Made by a program: the position numbers and the translations under genes. This document shows positions 1-10,431 of a stretch of DNA of 56,678 nt, one piece after another. This stretch comes from Chara braunii (taxonomy: Eukaryota > Streptophyta > Charophyceae > Charales > Characeae). Each line of letters starts with the position of its first letter. Positions within the stretch are counted from its first letter, which is position 1. The stretch is taken from the NCBI GenBank assembly GCA_003427395.1, contig BFEA01000004.1, positions 1,903,346 through 1,960,023 of the forward strand, read 5' to 3'. Under the pieces are notes generated by a model. It had not been told where the DNA came from. It made no database searches and worked only from the letters and a program-made list of their open reading frames with translations.

Positions 1-60
1 GGGGAGGCTCCATCTATTGGTGGGGAGCATCACCTGCTGGAAACCGGGTCCAGCGTCCCT
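1..60 (-). repeat. SINE-like element, 5' conserved part, cut by window edge
   Basis: This is the conserved head of a short element that recurs at least ten times in the window. On its sense (minus) strand it begins GGGACGCTGGA. It contains a first hairpin (GCTGGA pairing TCCAGC) and then a second with the word CTCCCCACCAATAGATGGAG. The tail lies outside the window, so a poly(A) cannot be checked here. Confidence 0.75.
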
Positions 61-583
61 TCTTTTACATCTCGTCGGAAATGCCTTATGTTTGAGTAAG
101 ACAGAAAAGAGTAAGAAGACACGGTTAGAAAAAATGAGAAAAGATGAGAGAAAATGAGAGAAATTGAGAAAAAAAATAGGAAGAGAATTTAGGCAGAAAG
201 AGCAAGATGTCGTGGCCCGCTACATTCGCTACCGGCCCAGGCCTCACCCGAATCAAAATGCTTTTGCCATGTGAACAGGCAAGAGCAGTACTCTGCTTCG
301 GGTGAGCTGGCAGTTAAGCAGTTTCACATTGGTTGCTCCGCAGACTTAGGCTTGTCCTCCACTACCTTATGTTTGGAATTTTGGATTTGAACTTCGCTAC
401 ATCCAAGAAATGTGGGTAGCCCGTATGCCAGCGACCCCCCTGGTGGACATCGCCTTAGACCCGGCAGAATGGAAATGGACCACCTTAAGGGAGGACGGAC
501 TCACACACACCACCTTCACTCTCAGAGTCTCAATGAAGGCAGTCTATCGTATGTTATGACCCCGGGTGGATTTAAGGGAGTGA

Positions 584-1428
584 GTGAGAAACCGCTGGGC
601 ATCACGGCTAAATATTCATCGGAATGACATGAGATCCATTTCGGTGGTTTACAGGTACCAAGGTCAAACCTGCAAAAATGGCCTCTCTTGCCCACCAGTG
701 CTTGCCCACAAACGACTAGCTTATAGACAGGACCACTTTAGAACAGTGTGGACTAGCCTACCCATGGTGCAAACGGCGTATGCGTAACGTCCCAACCAGG
801 AAAATTCCCGAAACTATGCAAGGCCTGGGCTCAATATGGGAGTGGAGATGGTGGGATCGGATCTGGCAACAGATGGGCACTAACACTCGGTGGCCATGGG
901 ACTTGAAAGCCATACTTTGTTGTGCCTGGCACCCTGAGCCTCCAAACTCTTTCACATCTAACCTAAACTTTTGATCTGGGGACGAGGGTGGTCTTATGGG
1001 CCATCTGGGGACGCAGGTGCATACTGGAAATGGAAGGGGCAAGAGTAGAAGGGCCGGAATTCACAGAACTCATCAACTTGAAGCAACAGATTCAAATGGA
1101 CATAAGGAAATGATGGGAGCCCGCCAAAACTTGGAAAAAACACAAGATTGCATTTTTACACAACAAGCAGGAAATCCACACAAAAATTAAACAGTTCTGC
1201 AACAACTGGCTGGGGAGGGATACAAGGGGCTGGGTTGCAACGGTGGAATGGGCAGGTGGGGGGCAGAAGGGTGAACGGGAGGAGCTCAAAAGGGACTACA
1301 ATCGCTCCTTTAATGATTGGACAGTAGTCTACCCCACAATCCCGATGCGTCCCCTATCCGACTTCCCCGACCCATTTCCCCCCCCTCCCCTTTCCCTGGT
1401 TGATAGGCAGTGGTATGGGCAGGACTGA
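584..1428 (+). pseudogene. LINE ORF2 C-terminal tail (zf-RVT region), degenerate
   Basis: This is a remnant of the 3' end of a non-LTR retrotransposon polyprotein. From about 990 to 1428 one frame reads through with a single TGA and ends at the TGA near 1428. It holds WAIWGRRC, NNWLGRDTRGW and FNDWTVV, which match the same positions in the copies at 1923-2330 and 22422-23255. Upstream, after frame changes, CLPTND followed by a TAG aligns with CPPTNDW in the 22.4-kb copy, so a Trp codon has become a stop. IWEWRWWDRIW (near 835) corresponds to the segment after the zinc-binding motif. The reverse transcriptase and endonuclease parts are absent, as expected for a 5'-truncated insertion. The family is sure from the internal copies; the zf-RVT name comes from the motif in the 22.4-kb copy. 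Confidence 0.75.
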
Positions 1429-1594
1429 GTGGAGGGGAGCGGAAGGGCAGGGGGCACAAAAAGCGGCAGTAAAGTGCGGCAGGGATAAGGTGTGCCAGGC
1501 AGATAGCCGCTGGAGCAGGCACCCCTATAACGGGATGAAGAGGCACCGGTAGCAAGAGTACCCTGCTCTTGGTCTAGAAATCTTCCCTCTCTCC

Positions 1595-1738
1595 TTTTTT
1601 TTTTTTTTTTTTTCAATCAGAACCCCGCATTGACAGATAGGAGTGATGATAAGAGCATACACTCCTACCTCTGTTGCAGGGGGCTCCAGTCTATTGGTGG
1701 GGAGCTACACCTGCTGGAAAACGGGTCCAGCGTCCCTT
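1595..1738 (-). repeat. SINE-like element, full copy with variable hairpin
   Basis: Read on the minus strand it has the GGGACGCTGG head, the two conserved hairpins, then a third hairpin and a poly(A) (T run at 1595-1613). The third hairpin pairs TAGGAGTG (1638-1645) with CACTCCTA (1660-1667). It extends outward with ACAGA (1633-1637) and TCTGT (1670-1674), then GCA with TGC and CCCC with GGGG. The loop carries the family core TCTTATCA on the sense strand. The stem differs in sequence from every other copy. Confidence 0.8.
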
Positions 1739-1922
1739 GAGATACATTGTTCCACATGAATGACTGATAGTGACTCTCTGACTCCTCAAGTGCCTCTTCA
1801 CCTGCAATCAGGCACCAGATCAACAAATCTTTCGAGCACTTTTCTATGTCTTACTCTACTTTTTAAAAAAAAAAGGACTCTTTGAACTCCTTGAGCACCT
1901 TCTCTCTTGTTAACGATATCTC

Positions 1923-2330
1923 TCATTCATACCCATACCAAGTCTTGGGTACTACACATAGTTGAGAAGGTGGGAAGAGGTCAGGAAACTCTGAAAGTGC
2001 TTCTAAGGGAATAATAGGATCAACACTGGACCAGTCATTGAAGATTAAGCGATAATTCCTTTCCAACTTTCCTGGGTCACCATATTGTCCTCCTTCCCAC
2101 TTCACCCTTCCCAAATCCTCCCCCTGGTTCCCTCCAAGCCAGCATTTATTGAATTTGTGGATATTATATAGAATATCGGATTTTAATGAAAGGTATTTAA
2201 TCTTTTCCTTGACCTTTTCCCAATTAGAGGTAATTATTGTTTGAATGTGCTGTTTAATAGCTTCAGTAAATTCCGGTTCATCCAAACGTGCACTCTCTAT
2301 CTCGTATGAGTAGGGTTGAGAAGGTTCTGT
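1923..2330 (-). pseudogene. LINE ORF2 C-terminal tail
   Basis: This is the end of a LINE polyprotein, open on the minus strand to a TGA-type end at 1923. The stretch has WEKVKEKIKYL, CWLGGNQGEDLGRVKWEGG, FNDWSSVDPII and FPDLFPP. All are colinear with the LINE tails at 584-1428 and 22422-23255. The open frame continues upstream to 2711, but that part (2331-2711) comes from an unrelated GC-rich repeat module. The long ORF is therefore a chance fusion and not one gene. A short A-rich stretch near 1862-1875 may mark remnants of the tail. Confidence 0.7.
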
Positions 2331-2439
2331 TGGGGGATATTTGCAAGATGAATGATGGGGTCTACAACTAGGGTGCTGGCTGGTAGCCTGATTGGTATTT
2401 GCCTTAGTCCAGTCCTGCTGGTTTGCGAATAGATGAGGC

Positions 2440-3240
2440 CAGAACGACGCTGGTCGGTGCTGGGGTTTGGTTGCGCTGCCCTGTAACTCAAGCGGTATGA
2501 GGGCATCAGACCTGGTAGAGAGATCTGGGGAGTTGTCGAGGGTGAAAGGCACTCTAGTGTCTTTTCGTGAGCTGGTGCCTAGCCGATGCTGGCCGGAGCC
2601 GGGGCAGGTCGCTTTGTCCTGTGGGCTAGCAGGTGGGGGGGTTTCTGGGGAGGGTCGTGCCACCCCGTAACCTAGCAGTTGGTGGCATGAGGTCGGGTAG
2701 AGATTGGGCATAGGGTTATAGGGGTGAGGCAGGTAGGGTTGGGTTGCCGAAAGGCTCTAAAGTAGGAGGTTCCTTCGTTCTGAATGCTCCTTGGATCCGA
2801 GCTTTGAAGGTTACAATAATTTTTTAGTGCTCTTGTACACATTTATCTTTTTTAGCCGAAGCCGGGTAGTCTTAAGAATGTTTTAGGACTCTGGGGATTC
2901 CTTGCAACTTTGTCTTAGGTGGCTTCGAATCGGATGCTGTTATACTCAGTAACCTGCGGCTGTTCGATGCCAGAACAACGCTCGCCGGTGCTGGGTTGCT
3001 GCCCTGTAACCTGCTGATGCACGAGCGTGAGGCCTGGTAGAGAGATCTGGGGATGCTTTGGGGTGGGCATTCCACGGGACGACCAAGGGTTGCTGCTGGG
3101 ACGACGCTGGTCGGAGCTGGGGTGAGTTGTGTTGCCCTGTAACCCAGCAGGATGTGGGGGCATGAGGCCTGGAAGAGCTCGGCAGGGAGTAAAACAGTGT
3201 TGGAGAGCTTTGGTAGGGTTTGTTAGGGATTTCGAGGGTT
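2440..3240 (+). repeat. degenerate GC-rich dispersed repeat modules
   Basis: The stretch holds at least three imperfect copies of one module. Each runs roughly through CGACGCTGGTCGG, GCTGCCCTGTAAC, a G-rich ATGAGG word, and CTGGTAGAGAGATCTGGGG. The same module occurs in the opposite orientation at 24,110-24,360 (GGTTACAGGGCAGCG, CCAGCTCCGACCA). No poly(A) or TIR is obvious. I do not recognise the family; a tRNA- or 5S-derived SINE is possible but I cannot show boxes A and B. Confidence 0.5.
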
Positions 3241-3545
3241 TTGGAGCATTTGTAGGACCTATGCGGTCTATTCCCATCCTTTCCGTATTGCTCAGACGTT
3301 TTCTCAAGAAATCGAGGTGAGTGGGAGAAGGAGAAGGTGGGATATCACGCGTCCTACTAGTAAGGGGGCTAGCTGGTAGGATGGGAATAGGGTACAGCAG
3401 CAGCGGAGATGGTGGCTCTGCTGCAGTAAGTGTTGCCGGAGTGCGGTACAGGGGATTGATTGGGGGTGTCTGAGTCGTTTTCTGAATTGTGCATATGTTT
3501 TTGTTTCTTAGCCATATTTCCGAACTATCTGTTAAATTTTAATAT

Positions 3546-3604
3546 GGGACGCTGGGCCCGGTTCCCAGCACGTGCTGCTCCCCACGAATAGATTGGAGCC
3601 TTGT

Positions 3605-3638
<34 letters not shown>
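3546..3638 (+). repeat. SINE-like element, short form with poly(A)
   Basis: GGGACGCTGGG head followed by the two conserved hairpins, then directly CTTGTGTTT and an A run (about 3609-3638). Hairpin 1 is GCTGGG pairing CCCAGC, a compensated change of the A-T pair seen in most copies. The variable third hairpin is missing. Confidence 0.75.
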
Positions 3639-3639
<1 letters not shown>

Positions 3640-3640
<1 letters not shown>

Positions 3641-4204
3641 TCCTGGTTGGTTTAGAATGTTGTGCAGTGGAGTGAGGCCCACATGCAATGGACTCAGCAG
3701 ACAGATCCACCTGCCCTGCTGGAGTCAAATATTCAGAAAACAATTCTAGCCCTGTATTCCTCTCGAAACTGTGGCCAAGCTAAACAAACCCAAGAAGACA
3801 AACAAAGGAATTCTCCACCGAATTCTTGCTAAATGTGTGCTAAAATCCTACAAGCAAAGAGTTCACTAAGCTCCTCCAGCAGCTAGCACTTAACCGACCC
3901 TCTAACTGCCTTCTTTCAGGACACGGAGGGGCCCACCTTTTCACTGACAGTGGCAGTCCATCAGTCAAGCTAAAGCTCTTCAGGGCATAGGGCCTCTTGG
4001 CAGCAAATGCCAGCATCCTGAATGCGACAACACACTCAGAAATTCAGCATGTCAAAAAAAAAAAGTTGGTGCGTACTGCTTGGCAAGTAGTGCAGCGAGG
4101 CCCGTACTCACAGTAGGATTTTTTTGCATGTAGATGTGACTATATGTATGCATGTATGTATTGCAGTAGGACTTTTTTCGTATGTAGATCTATCATTCTC
4201 ACAT
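3640..4204. other. no recognisable gene
   Basis: I see no open frame with family features here, only unique-looking DNA with a short A run near 4052. Nothing supports a gene. Confidence 0.5.
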
Positions 4205-4256
4205 CTTTTTTTTTTTTTTTTTTGCACCTGGGGATAGGCTCCATCTATTGGTGGGG
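4205..4256 (-). repeat. SINE-like element fragment
   Basis: A T run (4206-4223) is followed by GGCTCCATCTATTGGTGGGG, the complement of the second conserved hairpin. The sequence then breaks off before hairpin 1, so this is a 5'-truncated short form. Confidence 0.6.
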
Positions 4257-4330
4257 TTCTCACATCACTCCTCACCATTTGGGAATGTTGGTAAGGACTG
4301 TTGTCTATGTTTGGACTCTTCATGTATACT

Positions 4331-4467
4331 GGGACGCTGGACCCGTTCTCCAGCAGGTGTGGCTCCCCACCAAGAGATTGGAGCAACCAGGATGCTCGCT
4401 AGTAGGAGGGGGTGTTCTTATCACCTCTCCTAGCAGGGGGACTGGTTATTAAAAAAAAAAAAAAAAA
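4331..4467 (+). repeat. SINE-like element, full copy with variable hairpin
   Basis: The head GGGACGCTGGA starts at 4331. Hairpin 1 pairs GCTGGA (4336-4341) with TCCAGC (4349-4354). The third hairpin is long. AACCAG (4385-4390) pairs CTGGTT (4442-4447). GCTA plus GGAG (4398-4408, with a bulge) pairs CTCCTAGC (4427-4434). GGTG (4411-4414) pairs CACC (4422-4425) around the loop TTCTTAT. A poly(A) of about 17 follows at 4451. The stem sequence is unlike the copies elsewhere, but it is self-complementary. Confidence 0.8.
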
Positions 4468-4487
4468 CAATTCTAATGACAAGAGTC

Positions 4488-4635
4488 CTTTTTGTTCTTT
4501 TTTGGCTGAAACGTCGTATACAGGAAACCTACTTAACGTGGTGATAAGAGCATCCCCGGTAAGTAGGCCCCGGCGCTGAAGGCTCCATCTATTGGTGGGG
4601 AGCTGCACGTGCTGGAAATCCGGTCCAGCGTCCCT
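4488..4635 (-). repeat. SINE-like element copy with variable hairpin
   Basis: On the minus strand it has the family head (GGGACGCTGGACC), the second hairpin and then a third hairpin. That hairpin pairs CCTACTTA (4528-4535) with TAAGTAGG (4560-4567) and carries the loop core TCTTATCA. A T-rich stretch (4489-4503) stands where the poly(A) should be, now interrupted. The copy sits head-away from the copy at 4331-4467, so the two form an inverted pair. Confidence 0.7.
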
Positions 4636-5488
4636 GTACAATGATGTGATGTGTATCAGCTGGAAATCGGGACCAGCATCCCTATACAGTGATGTGTGGA
4701 TATCTCCTACTATGCATCCAATACTGTCTACATATGTTCGTTAATCAATATATGTCACATGATGGGACAACCCTATCCACCAGATCTACAGTATCTCCAA
4801 AACGAGCTAAGACATCGAGCCCAATCCTATCAATTCAAACGAAGTGACGAAACCCTAACAATGATGTGACGTGTGTGAGCTGGAAGTCAGGTCCACCTTC
4901 CCTATACAATGACATGTGGAGATTTCATAGTACACATTCAATCCAGTCTGTATATATTTGAACCTCACCTATATCTCCGAAAAGAGTAGAGGCATTCATT
5001 ACTTCCCTACACAAGGGAAGGATTTGCCTCCTGCCCATGAAGTAATTCCCTAACGAAAAGCATAACAGCAGAGGCATTGATTTCCCCACGAACGGGAAGG
5101 GATGACCTCCGGCCTATCTGTGATGAAAATCATTGTCATCAAACCCCAACAAGCAATCTTCAAACACCCACTAACAGATCGGACTAACGAAACCCTGAAC
5201 TATCCACCTCCCACCTGAGGGGCGACCCTCCCCCTTCTTGATTGAACTTGCGGACCCGGCACCTCCAATCGGCGAGGGGGGACATCGACTATCGACTATC
5301 GACTATCCTACCCCCATCCGAAATCAACGAGGGGGAGATTGTCTATCCAACTCCCACCTGGTGCCAGACAAAAAAAAACGAATGAACATGTAAAAACACC
5401 AGGTAGGGACGGGGGGGAACAGTAAAACGCACCTTCACCCCCAAACCCCACCCTGCCCAATCAAGCCGGTAATTCCCCCCTACTGCGC
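4636..5488. other. intergenic DNA with short tandem duplications
   Basis: No gene is seen. There are two diverged copies of a block with GCTGGAA and CCCTATACA (near 4650-4690 and 4880-4915). A duplicated block starts AGAGGCATT (about 4988 and 5070); each copy holds a hairpin of the form CTTCCC...GGGAAG. Three copies of ATCGACT lie near 5284-5305. Confidence 0.55.
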
Positions 5489-7999
5489 TGTGACGCCCAA
5501 CCTCACGCCCGGCGCGACTTCCTGATCGGAGTGGGATGTGGGCCTGGAAGCGCGAAAAGGGGTGTGCCAAGGATTTTTGGGAAAGTGGGGGGTGAAGTCC
5601 CAGGTCGGAACTGAGATCTCCTGTGGCAAAGTTTCAGAGGCATAGATGCAATAGAGCTAAGGGGGCGAGTTACTTCCGGTCTGATGGCGTCCGATGCCAC
5701 GCCGTCATAAGGCAGATGGCATGCGCGGTGCGTTCATGGCCGTCCGATCCGTCTGTTTTGGTAGCGGCGATTCGGAGAGAGGCCCGCCCGGGATGGTTGT
5801 GATTCCGATGAGTCGGTACTTCGGGTGCAGACATGTGGCATCTGCCGTCGCGCGTTTTGGTTAGGCCCCCTAGTTTCAAAGGTTCGTCGGTTGCCGCGTC
5901 GTCGGCAATTTTCGCAAGGCGTGCAGGGCCAATATGGGGCGATGGAATTCCACGGTACCACCCTGAGTTGGTGATACGGAAGGAGGAGACGGAAGGGAGG
6001 GAAGTTGGTAGTGATAACGACGAAGCCGGGGGATATGAAGTATTGCGTGTTATCCATGGTGGGAAAATCGGGGCACCTTGGATCGCTGGTTACGGCACAG
6101 TGAAACTCCCTAAGGCACAATCGATTCTCGGTTAGGCAGGGGAATTCGGGGTATCTTTGCCTCATACATTCTCTCACCCAAGGGTCGAAGTACTCCGAGT
6201 CCCAAGAGCTCGGCATCTTATCATTGCGACGTAATGGAAGCCTTCCGCATGCGTCTAACCGGCAAGGGGATTTTCCCCATGTGATGTCGAAAATTCCTAT
6301 CCGTTTAGGTGCGTGGGGGAGGGGCCAGGAAAATTCCCGCCTACCCAATACCGGAGATGTCAAGTTCGTCAATGGTCACGAATCGGTGCGCGTGGACAGG
6401 TGTAGGCTGCACAGATCGAATCGTGCTTACTCGTGTCCCCGCGGGGTGTTCGCTTGCTTTTGGGAGAATGAGAGCCTAATTCCTTATGCAAAATCGCCAT
6501 GTGCTGTAAACAACTACCCAATCATCTAATCACTCTGTAATCTCGCAAGCACTCATTCCCGAATATGCAAGGCGTTGTCAGACATCAAACATCACAGCAA
6601 CATTAGAATAACAGCGGATCAAAGTGATGAGCAATAATAGAGGCAATAATGACGACTATGCAGAGCTTTCTACCATGCTTATGACAGGTAAAGACAATGA
6701 CCAGACAAAAAACAAAACATCAGACATGACAGTCATTCATTCAGTTATTCGCCAGAACATATGATAGCTGAGATCAAGATCAATCGCAAAACAAGTATGG
6801 GCTGAAGTTGAGACAAGAATTCCGCAAACAAAAGAAAACGGGCGAGTCGCCCTAAGCCGAGATCAAAATTTATATACAAAAGCAAAGAGGGAGGAAAGAC
6901 AAAGAAAATTGCAAATCCACATCCATCAACCTCAGCTCTCTCTTCCTCTCTCTCTCTCTCTCCGATGCGGACAGTCCGTCGTCATGCACCGACCCACGAA
7001 ATCGTCACCCCGCTTAGTCCTCCTGCACCCGTCACGTTCGCCTGCCCACTACAGTCCGTCATAGCCCCCATGCGTCAACCCAGCGCATTCAGCACCAGCT
7101 CGTCGGGTCGCCCGACTCCCACTTCAACTCACCTCTTACTTCGCTTGTGAGCCGACCCTCATTGATCGCACTGCCCCGAGCTTCCAACAACTGGTTAAGA
7201 GAGCTATCTAATCGAGCAGCCGGGATTTATAGCGTGCATGCTTGCGCGAAGAACACGGAATTGCAAGGACTTAGAAAGGGGATTAGGAGAGGGAGCGCCT
7301 ACGTTCTGCATGGCCAGACTGCGGCGTGGGGGACGTAGCCACTCTCCACGCAGTGATCCGATCATGCAGGCCATGGGCTAACTAGGCACAGCAAAAGGGA
7401 AGGGGAGAGCGAGAAAGACGAAGCTCAAGAAGAAAGATACATTTACAATGGCGCCCGCCCAAAATTACAGTTACTTGCAAGACTAAGGGCGCCGACTAAT
7501 CAGAGCTCCGTTGCAGCCGCAAAAAGAAGCGCGTAAGAAAGACAATGTGCGGCAAAAGAAATCCCGAATTCCTAAATTCCTAAATTCCTAGGTAATGCAA
7601 AAAGAAACACAAATTCCGAAAATAAAATCCAAAATTCTGAGGGCCATCAAGGACTTGACAAGATTCAAAAAAAAGAAATTTAAAAAGAACGAAGCAAAAC
7701 TCCCGCTTGACCTCCGCGCCTAAAAACCTGACAACAGAACAAGAAAGAAGCGACGTCAAACATTATTATTCGCGCCTTCGTCAATGCGACAGCCACTCAA
7801 TCGGCCATTTCGGAACTTGCCCAGCCCTGAACTCAGCCATCTGAAAAGAAGCGACGAAAGAGAAAAGACGAAAAAGCGAGGACATCGATGCAATTTCCCT
7901 TCGATCCCGATCTCCCGTAATTGGCCCAACCTTCCCATCTTAGGACCCCTCATTGTCATCGCGCAGAAGATCGCGCGGAACAGAAATTGGTTCGTCACA
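5489..7999 (-). mobile_element. 3' LTR of the gypsy element
   Basis: It begins TGTGACG (5489-5495) and ends CGTCACA (7993-7999), a short inverted terminal repeat as LTRs have. It aligns base for base with 16,439-19,091 except in the N gap, with perhaps 5 percent differences by eye. The first ten bases (TGTGACGCCC) are not shared by the other LTR. The LTR holds a CT microsatellite near 6940-6962 and a minus-strand TATA box. Short open frames in it are shadows. Confidence 0.88.
6869..6876 (-). promoter_or_regulatory. TATA box of the 3' LTR
   Basis: TATATAAA on the minus strand, kept in the other LTR at 17,961-17,968. Its direction agrees with minus-strand transcription of gag-pol. No start site was measured. 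Confidence 0.55.
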
Positions 8000-8343
8000 T
8001 ATGTGATGCCAAGGGGGTTCCAATCTTAAGCAAGCTCCTGCTTGCTTGAATTATAACAGGTGTTGATCTCTCTAATCGATCGACACGCGGAGCCTTCGTT
8101 GTTGCCACTTACCGTTCGATAAGAGTGTGGACGTCATCCAGGGTGGCACACGTGGCTCTATCCTACAGTTTCCTCGGGGTGGGCTCTCTTCAGTCCAAGG
8201 AGGGGATCGTGCGTGCCATTGCCGTGACACGTGCCAATCAACCATACATCAATGACCTAAGGGAAGGGGAAAGGGAAGACGATACATGGGGGCATGGCGA
8301 GGGGGTGGGTTAGTCGGGAGTGGGGGGCGAGGAGCGTTCTAAC

Positions 8344-10431
8344 CTACAGGTTTTCCAGGAAGAGCAATCTAATTACCGATGGGGGAGGCGGTGGAGGATG
8401 TTGGGGAAGCGGAGGCATGAAGCGGTTGATGGCCGGAGATTTGAAAGTGGGAAGGGAGGTGTAATGGATGGAGCGATGGATGCAGGGGAAACGAGGTTCT
8501 TCGCGATGGTGGGGGAGAGAGGCAATATAGTCGGGGTAGATAGTGGAGAGAGTGCGGCGGAGAGCGGTGCGAAAATTCTCGTAGTTTTCACAGGCGGGGA
8601 TCGTTCCTGATATAATACAATATATTTCTATATGGTTATATTCCCGCCAATCTGCACTAAACAAGAGAACATGGAGAAGAAAAGAATCTACTACAGAGCG
8701 GGTGGTAACATGCGGAAAGACGGTGACTAGGAGGCGGGTGGCGTAAAGGTGGTGGAAGAGGTCTGGAGGGCAGGGACACCATCCAACGGGGAATGGGGGT
8801 CTACCAGGGAGTCGGTTGAGCATCAGGAAGTCAAGGGGACGGCGAGAGAACGAACGGGGACGAAACCCGATCGCCCTCATGCTGACGTAGGTGAAGGGTA
8901 GGTCGTGCAGAGGAACCAAACAAAGTCGGCGATTCACTCCTTCGGCGACGCCTTCCCGATCCCTCCGCTGCGGTTCCATCGTTTCTTCGTCTTCCTTTGG
9001 GGGCTCTGGATCGAGCCACCGGTTTCCCAACGATAGATCCGGGGGGGACCTTTCCTCAACCGGTCGTTTTCCCTCCGCCTTTTCCAACCGTTTTCGTGCT
9101 CCTGCCTCTTCTTCTTCCTTGCTTCGTTCGAGCTGCTGACTCGGCCCACTTGCTACCTCTTCTTCTTCTGTTGGCTCCTCTTCTTCTTCTGCTGGCTCTT
9201 CTTCCTCATCCTCTTCTTCTTCCTGAATGTAATCAGGATCGTCACTATCTTTGCTCGATTCTTCTTCTTCTTCTTCTTCTTCTTCTTCTTCTTCTTCTTC
9301 TTCTTCTTCTTCTTCTTCTTCTTCTTCTTCTTCTTCTCCTTCCTCCTCGCCTTCTTGTTCCTCTTGTCGTGCGTTTCCTTTCCGGATGATGGGGTCCCAC
9401 ACTGTGAGATCGGTGACGTCGATCTCAAGAAAAAAGAGTTTGGGACGGATAGACACAGTTGTCGCCGTCCAGCTCAGTACACGTGGACCACAGCAGGCGT
9501 GGCTCGAGTGTTTGAGGAAGCACGTGGGTGCCCGGCTGATTGTCACACCGCGATAAGATATCTGGGGGCAGGTCGTCCACTAGTTGCGTCAGAAACAACA
9601 GCAGTTTGCTCGTAATGAGAGCGAGATTTTCATCATCCACCTTTCCAAACAATATCCCCAACAGATCCCCCTCCGTCGTTGTTCTCCAAGCTTGTACAAT
9701 CAGCAGTTTCACTTCGTCGTCTGGAAGTTCTGGACCCTCTCCATACGGCGCCGGCTCAGACCAGCGGAATTCTACTTCCAACAAGCAGAAGGCAAGCTCC
9801 GCGTACGCCTCCCACCAGTCGCTCCACTTCTCCTCGTTCAATATCAGCACACTGATCTGCTTGACACGATAAGAGAGAGAGGGGGCGTGAGCAGATTGCC
9901 AGAGGGTGGGGATGTCAGAGGGAAGTCCAAAGAGACAAAGGCGGCGGCGACTCATCGGGGCCGCGCAAAGGGACAACGCTCTGGTAACACGATCCGCGGC
10001 GAATCGTCGGAAGAGTGAAGCTGCAGATCGATGTCGTGCGCGGGCACGACTGTATCCCCGCGTCAAGCAATGAGTGTCGTCCATGCAGCCTGGATCTCTT
10101 CGGCCCACACGCGCAAGGTTCGGAGGATGTCGGGATGGATCGCCGATGGCACCGCCGCAATATCCCCGATGAAGACGACGACGACCGTGATGTGACTGAT
10201 GCCAAGAGGGGACAGGCGTTGGAAGGCCGAAATCTCGGCCAGAACACGTGTTGTTGCTGCTTGCGAAAACCAGAATTCCGCCGCTGCGCGGATTGTCGTC
10301 GTGTTGAAGAAAGCTGCAAACCGAAGAAGATCAGCACTGAGGCATGACCGATGTACTTGGCGGATGGTACTGATCCATCCTCTCGGGGTTAGCAGCTGCA
10401 CACTGATCACCTGCTCCACTGAAAAGCTCAT
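8344..10431 (-). pseudogene. extra ORF between integrase and 3' LTR, acidic, frame-broken
   Basis: Three overlapping minus-strand open frames (10431-10063, 10108-9425, 9546-8344) form what was probably one protein of near 700 residues. The frame changes twice, and a CGA-like codon has become TGA at 10063. The first frame starts with an ATGA overlap on the integrase stop (10428-10431), which suggests translation by re-initiation. The middle part has WSDWWEAYAELAFCLLEVEF. The last part begins near 9546 and holds a run of more than 30 Glu, then SSKDSDDPDYIQ and further acidic blocks, then a basic and proline-rich end. The position is that of env or of the additional ORFs of some plant gypsy elements. 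I see no signal peptide or membrane segment, so env is not supported. I do not recognise the family. Confidence 0.6.
9260..9342. repeat. TTC microsatellite encoding the Glu run
   Basis: About 27 TTC triplets on the plus strand, read as GAA (Glu) in the minus-strand extra ORF. In other frames the same run gives poly-Ser, poly-Leu or poly-Lys ORFs, which are artefacts. Confidence 0.9.

Noticed and set aside
1923-2711. A single 262-residue protein
   Set aside because: Only the last 136 residues match the LINE tail; the rest is a GC-rich repeat read by chance.
7999-8030. Polypurine tract of the gypsy element
   Set aside because: On the sense strand the bases before the 3' LTR are CCCCCTTGGCATCACATA, which is not purine-rich.
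8344-10431. Envelope gene
   Set aside because: Only the position fits; there is no signal peptide, membrane segment or cleavage motif.
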